A stretch of DNA of 34,727 bases from DASVLX01 sp036384655. GTDB taxonomy: Bacteria; Actinomycetota; Actinomycetes; Mycobacteriales; Pseudonocardiaceae. Below, one piece after another: positions 31,205 through 34,727 of this stretch. The notes under the pieces are model-generated. The model was not told where the DNA came from. It worked only from the letters and a program-made list of their open reading frames with translations, and made no database searches. The stretch covers positions 1 to 34,727 of the forward strand of contig DASVLX010000047.1 in the NCBI GenBank assembly GCA_036384655.1, given 5' to 3'. The position numbers and the translations under genes were made by a program. Position 1 is the stretch's first letter. Each line of letters starts with the position of its first letter.

Positions 31205-32347
31205 GTGCGCAGGACTCTGTTACTGACCAATGATTTCCCACCACGGCCGGGTGGCATCCAGTCCTACCTGCACGAACTGGCCAGCCACCTGCCCGCCGAG
31301 GATCTGGTGGTCTACGCGCCGGCCTGGCCGCACGGCCCGGAGACGCACACCACGTTCGACGCGCGGATGCCGTTCGAGGTGGTGCGGCATCCGGGCACGC
31401 TGATGCTGCCGAGCACCGACGTGCTGCGGCTGGCCACCGACATCATCCGCACGCGTGACATCCAGGCGGTGTGGTTCGGCGCGTCGGCACCGCTGGCACT
31501 GCTGGCCGCGAAACTGCGCCGCACCACCGGGATCGAGCGCACGCTGGCCTGCACGCATGGCCACGAGGTCGGCTGGTCAATGCTGCCGGTGGCGCGCCAG
31601 GCGCTGCGCCGCATCGGGACCACCGTGGATGTGCTTACCTTCGTCAGTCGCTACACCCGGCATAGGTTCGCGTCCGCGTTCGGGCCGATGGCGGCGCTGG
31701 AACACCTGCCGTCCGGGGTCGACGTGAAGACCTTCCGGCCGGACGACGGCGCTCGCCGGGAGATTCGGGAGCGCTACAAGCTCGGCGACCGGCCGGTCGT
31801 GGTGTGCGTGTCCCGGCTCGTGCCCCGCAAGGGGCAGGACATGCTGATCCGGGCGCTGCCGCTGATCCGTCGGCGGGTGCCGGACGCCGCCCTGCTGATC
31901 GTCGGCGGTGGGCCGTACCGGCAACAACTAGACCGTCTCGCCGTGCGGCACGACGTCGACGAGCATGTGGTGCGGACCGGATCGGTGCCGTGGGAGGAAC
32001 TGCCGGCGCACTACGCGGCCGGGGACGTGTTCGCCATGCCCTGCCGGACCCGCGGCGGTGGGCTGGACGTGGAGGGCCTGGGGATCGTCTGCCTGGAGGC
32101 GTCCGCGGTCGGGCTGCCGGTGATCACCGGGACGTCCGGGGGAGCCCCGGAGACGGTGCGGGAGGGCGTCACCGGCCGGGTGGTCGACGGGCGGTCGGTG
32201 GACGCGGTGGCGGACGCCGTGGCCGACCTGCTGGCCGATCCGGACCGTGCGGCCGAGATGGGCCGAGCCGGCCGCGAATGGGTGCGGGACCAGTGGCGCT
32301 GGCCCGATCTCGCCGACCGGCTGCGGACGCTGCTGGACGCCTCCTGA
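31205..32347 (+). CDS. pimB: GDP-mannose-dependent phosphatidylinositol monomannoside mannosyltransferase (PimB)
   Basis: A GT4-family glycosyltransferase of 380 residues that adds the second mannose to phosphatidylinositol mannoside at the inner membrane face. The N-terminal acceptor domain has NDFPPRPGGIQSYLHELA. The donor domain has CVSRLVPRKGQDMLIRAL and the retaining GT4 motif RGGGLDVEGLGIVCLEAS, where Glu-x7-Glu binds GDP-mannose. It matches mycobacterial Rv2188c in length and neighbours. The GTG at 31205 has no ribosome site; TAGCGT ends seven bases before it, suggesting a leaderless mRNA. A hairpin follows the stop. Confidence 0.92.
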   Translation: MRRTLLLTNDFPPRPGGIQSYLHELASHLPAEDLVVYAPAWPHGPETHTTFDARMPFEVVRHPGTLMLPSTDVLRLATDIIRTRDIQAVWFGASAPLALLAAKLRRTTGIERTLACTHGHEVGWSMLPVARQALRRIGTTVDVLTFVSRYTRHRFASAFGPMAALEHLPSGVDVKTFRPDDGARREIRERYKLGDRPVVVCVSRLVPRKGQDMLIRALPLIRRRVPDAALLIVGGGPYRQQLDRLAVRHDVDEHVVRTGSVPWEELPAHYAAGDVFAMPCRTRGGGLDVEGLGIVCLEASAVGLPVITGTSGGAPETVREGVTGRVVDGRSVDAVADAVADLLADPDRAAEMGRAGREWVRDQWRWPDLADRLRTLLDAS

Positions 32348-32378
32348 CAGCGACTCCTCCCACAGTCGTCGTGCCAGT

Positions 32379-32404
32379 GGTCGTGACACCACATGTTCAC
32401 GACC
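32379..32404 (+). terminator. Hairpin after pimB
   Basis: GGTCGTGA (32379-32386) pairs perfectly with TCACGACC (32397-32404) around a ten-base loop, 32 bases past the pimB stop. There is no T tract. It may instead be an operator for the next gene. Confidence 0.5.
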
Positions 32405-32446
32405 TGTGATCGTCGTTCCACGCGCGGTGACGAAACGATCTCACCT

Positions 32447-32472
32447 GGAACATCGCCGCCGAGTCGTACGTT
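32447..32472 (+). promoter_or_regulatory. Candidate ECF sigma factor promoter for the DUF1707 gene
   Basis: GGAACA (32447-32452) and CGTT (32469-32472) are separated by 16 bases, close to the actinobacterial SigH/SigE-type consensus of GGAAC and GTT. The predicted start of transcription gives a leader of roughly 30 bases before the ATG at 32511. Confidence 0.5.
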
Positions 32473-32510
32473 TGCCGTGGTAGTGACATCCGCGCGGGGC
32501 GAGGACGACG

Positions 32511-32954
32511 ATGACACATATGGATGAGATGCGGGCGTCGGACGCCGACCGCGAACGGGTGGTCAGCGCCCTGCAGGAGCAGGTCGGAGCCGGCCGGCTC
32601 ACCCTGGAGGAGTTCGAGGAGCGGTCCGATCAGGCCTACTCGGCGAAGACGATCGGTGAGCTGCGCAAGATCACCCATGACCTGCCGGTCAACCTGTTCA
32701 CGGAACAGCTGACGCCGTTCGGCGGGCCGCAGGGACCCTGGGCGTCGCCCTACCACCAGGGAACGGGCCAGATGACCCCGGCGGGCGGGTTCAACCCGCT
32801 GATGCTGCTGCCGTTGGCGCTGATAGCGATGGTGATCTTCAGCAACGTCATCGGCATGATGGCGTGGGGCGGGATCGTGATCATGCCGCTGTTCTTCCTG
32901 CTCCTCATCGGGCTACGGCTGGGAGGACGTAGGCACGGCGGCAACTGGCACTAA
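32511..32954 (+). CDS. DUF1707 domain membrane protein
   Basis: The 147-residue product has the N-terminal DUF1707 helical domain (MRASDADRERVVSALQEQ then GRLTLEEFEERSDQAYSAKT), a Pro/Gly linker, and two C-terminal membrane segments (LMLLPLALIAMVIFSN and GGIVIMPLFFLLLIGL) before a basic tail. The family is common in actinobacteria, with no established biochemical role. The ATG at 32511 follows GAGG by six bases. Its possible ECF promoter suggests envelope-stress control (inference). It is convergent with the fadD gene. Confidence 0.88.
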   Translation: MTHMDEMRASDADRERVVSALQEQVGAGRLTLEEFEERSDQAYSAKTIGELRKITHDLPVNLFTEQLTPFGGPQGPWASPYHQGTGQMTPAGGFNPLMLLPLALIAMVIFSNVIGMMAWGGIVIMPLFFLLLIGLRLGGRRHGGNWH

Positions 32955-32980
32955 CAGTCTGGGGTCAGGTTCAGGGCGTG

Positions 32981-33028
32981 CGGGTTTCGCGGAGCTTCAG
33001 GATCACGCGGCCTGCGGCCTTGGCCGCC
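32981..33028 (-). repeat. Dispersed palindromic element, partial copy R4
   Basis: Bases 33004-33025 are identical to 31109-31130 in copy R3, and the flanking TGAAGCT and CGCGA pieces of the apical region are also recognisable. The outer stem is missing. It lies between the convergent DUF1707 and fadD stops. Confidence 0.65.
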
Positions 33029-33032
33029 CCGA

Positions 33033-34727
33033 TCAGCGTGGGGTGGGCACGGACTCGCCGTACAGCGCGGCGATGTCGTTGGCGTAGCTCTTCGCGACCA
33101 CCGCGCGGCGCAACTTCATGCTCGGCGTGACCTCGCCGGAGCGCTCGGAGAAGTCGGAGCTGAGGATCCGGAACTTCTTGATGGCCTCGGCGTGCGACAC
33201 CGCCTTGTTGGCGTCGTCCACCGCGCTCTGGATCTCGGTGTTCAGGTCCGGGTCGTCGGCCAGGTCGGCCACGGTCGCGTCGGCCGGCTTGCCATTGCGC
33301 GTCTTCCAGGCCGGGAAGAACTCGTCGTCGATGGTGATCAGGACCCCGATGAACGGTTTCTTGTCGCCCACCACCATGCACTGACTGATCAGCGGGTGCG
33401 CCCGCAGCCGGTCCTCCAGGATCGTCGGGGACACGTTCTTGCCGCCGGCGGTGACGATGATCTCCTTCTTGCGGCCGGTGATGCTCAGGAAACCCTCGTC
33501 GTCGAGCGAGCCGAGGTCGCCGGTGTGGAACCAGCCGTCCTCGATCGCCTCGGCGGTGGCCTCGGGGTTGTTCCAGTAGGCCTGCGACACCATGCCACCG
33601 CGGATGAGGACCTCGCCGTCGTCGGCGATGCGTACCGAGGTGGCCGCGGTTGGCTGACCGACCGTGCCGACCCGGAAGTGCTGCACGGTGTTCACGAAAG
33701 TGGCGGCGGAGGTCTCGGTCAGGCCATAGCCCTCGAACACCGGAACGCCGACGCCCCGGAAGAAGTGCGCCAGCCGGTCGCCCAGCGGCGCGCCGCCGGA
33801 GATCGCCGCCTCACAGCGGCCACCCAGCGCGGCCCGCAGCCTCCCGTACACCAGCCTGTCGAACAGCGCGTGCTGCGCCCGCAGCGGCAGGCTCGGCCGG
33901 CCCTTGTCGAGCGCGTGGCTGTACGCGACGGCCACCGACTCGGCCGCGTCGAAGATCCGGCCCTTGCCCTCGGAGTGCGCCTTCTGCTTGGCCGCGTTGT
34001 AGACCTTCTCGAACACCCTGGGCACGGCCACGATCGCACTCGGCCGGAAGGCACCGAGATCGCGGACGAGATTCTTGACGTCCTGGGTGTGGCCGACGGT
34101 GACCCTGGCGTACACGCAGGTGAGAACGATCACGCGGGCCAGCACGTGCGCCAGCGGCAGGAAGATCAACAAAGTGTGCTCGGGGTTCATGAGCTGCGGG
34201 AACGCCAGGAGATTGGCCTTGATCTCGGCCAGCAGGTTGCGTTGCGTCAGCTCACAGCCCTTGGGCCGGCCGGTGGTCCCCGAGGTGTACACGATCGTGG
34301 CGAGGTCGGCGGCCTTCACGGCCTCCCGCCGGACCCGCAGGTCCTCGTCGGAGACCCGGGCACCCAGCGCGGTCAGCTCGTCGATGGCACCCGGCGCGTC
34401 GGTCGCCACCGGGCCGTCGATCTGCCAGATATGCCCGACCTCGCCGGCCCGGTCCACCACACCGTCGATGATGCTGCGGTGCACGGAGCTCTCCACCACG
34501 ATCGCCCGGGCGCCGGAGTCCGACAGGATCCACTCGACCTGCTCGGCCGAGGACGTCTCGTAGATCGGCACGGTGACGCAGCCGGCCGCCCAGATCGCGT
34601 AGTCGATCAGGGTCCACTCGTACCTGGTCCGGGACATCAGACAGACCCGGTCCCCGGCCTGTAGCCCGGCCGCGATCAGGCCCTTCGCGACCGCGGACAC
34701 CTGCGCCACGAAGTCACGGCCGGTCAC
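33033..34727 (-). CDS. Long-chain acyl-CoA synthetase (FadD15-like), N-terminus cut by the window
   Basis: An AMP-forming ligase that activates a fatty acid to acyl-CoA. 564 residues are visible, with the true start beyond the right edge. Conserved blocks include the P-loop-like IVYTSGTTGRPKGCELTQRN, the FEGYGLTETSA motif, GWFHTGDLGSLDDEG, and the ITGRKKEIIVTAGGKNVSP hinge with GK at the C-terminal domain. The gene order with pimB matches mycobacterial fadD15 (Rv2187). It probably serves envelope lipid synthesis. Confidence 0.92.
   Translation of the reverse strand: MTGRDFVAQVSAVAKGLIAAGLQAGDRVCLMSRTRYEWTLIDYAIWAAGCVTVPIYETSSAEQVEWILSDSGARAIVVESSVHRSIIDGVVDRAGEVGHIWQIDGPVATDAPGAIDELTALGARVSDEDLRVRREAVKAADLATIVYTSGTTGRPKGCELTQRNLLAEIKANLLAFPQLMNPEHTLLIFLPLAHVLARVIVLTCVYARVTVGHTQDVKNLVRDLGAFRPSAIVAVPRVFEKVYNAAKQKAHSEGKGRIFDAAESVAVAYSHALDKGRPSLPLRAQHALFDRLVYGRLRAALGGRCEAAISGGAPLGDRLAHFFRGVGVPVFEGYGLTETSAATFVNTVQHFRVGTVGQPTAATSVRIADDGEVLIRGGMVSQAYWNNPEATAEAIEDGWFHTGDLGSLDDEGFLSITGRKKEIIVTAGGKNVSPTILEDRLRAHPLISQCMVVGDKKPFIGVLITIDDEFFPAWKTRNGKPADATVADLADDPDLNTEIQSAVDDANKAVSHAEAIKKFRILSSDFSERSGEVTPSMKLRRAVVAKSYANDIAALYGESVPTPR

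Noticed and set aside
33192..34664. Long open frame on the plus strand opposite the fadD gene
   Set aside because: Same antisense shadow pattern; the minus strand has all acyl-CoA ligase motifs.
1..34727. CRISPR array, tRNA, rRNA, insertion sequence, phage genes
   Set aside because: None seen: no regularly spaced repeats, no cloverleaf, no transposase or integrase motifs in any frame I judged real.

Overview
The window is high-GC actinobacterial DNA, most likely from the Pseudonocardiales (order inferred). Evidence: an actinobacterial bcc-aa3 respiratory block (ctaC-ctaF, ctaE-qcrC-qcrA-qcrB), a PimB-type mannosyltransferase, an XRE/DUF5753 plus DUF397 pair, many GTG starts, and a gene set resembling, from memory, Mycobacterium tuberculosis Rv2187-Rv2213 (fadD15, pimB, NlpC/P60, UvrC-like nuclease, trpD, ctaE, qcrCAB, ctaF, ctaC, asnB, gcvT, pepB).

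Layout. 1-4,053: gcvT (cut by the left edge), a membrane protein whose stop overlaps the gcvT start, pepA, and a small membrane protein. 4,156-12,289: an accessory island. Its minus-strand operon encodes, in transcription order, an FxLD-system methyltransferase, a 63-residue lanthipeptide precursor, a full-length LanB dehydratase, a LanC cyclase and a separate second LanB elimination-type protein. A divergent XRE regulator and a DUF397 protein flank it across an intergenic region with two perfect inverted repeats. 12,325-23,175: asnB, ctaC-ctaF, trpD with a degenerate receiver protein, ctaE-qcrCAB, and a secreted beta-lactamase-like protein. 23,389-28,537: a stand-alone Lrp/AsnC ligand domain, a DEDDh exonuclease/UvrC-like nuclease behind a perfect actinobacterial LexA box, a coiled-coil NYN ribonuclease-like protein, pirin and a small GNAT protein. 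28,637-34,727: two tandem NlpC/P60 cell-wall hydrolases with duplicated leaders, pimB, a DUF1707 membrane protein and a fadD15-like acyl-CoA ligase (cut by the right edge).

How it works together. The lan operon should make a leader-bearing peptide with four cysteines. LanB and the extra elimination protein would dehydrate Ser/Thr, LanC would close the thioether rings, and the PCMT-like methyltransferase probably acts on an Asp of the core. A 13-bp hairpin between precursor and lanB would let the precursor be made in excess. The respiratory genes form the menaquinol-to-oxygen supercomplex, and the NlpC/P60, PimB and FadD proteins serve the envelope.

The least expected item is a dispersed palindromic element of about 100 nt. 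It has two complete copies (23,283-23,382 and 31,051-31,151) and two partial copies (23,201-23,256 and about 32,981-33,028). The two complete copies differ at about 15% of positions, yet four base pairs change in a fully compensatory way, and each copy abuts a stop codon in the same relative orientation. I found no tRNA, rRNA, CRISPR array, transposase or integrase.
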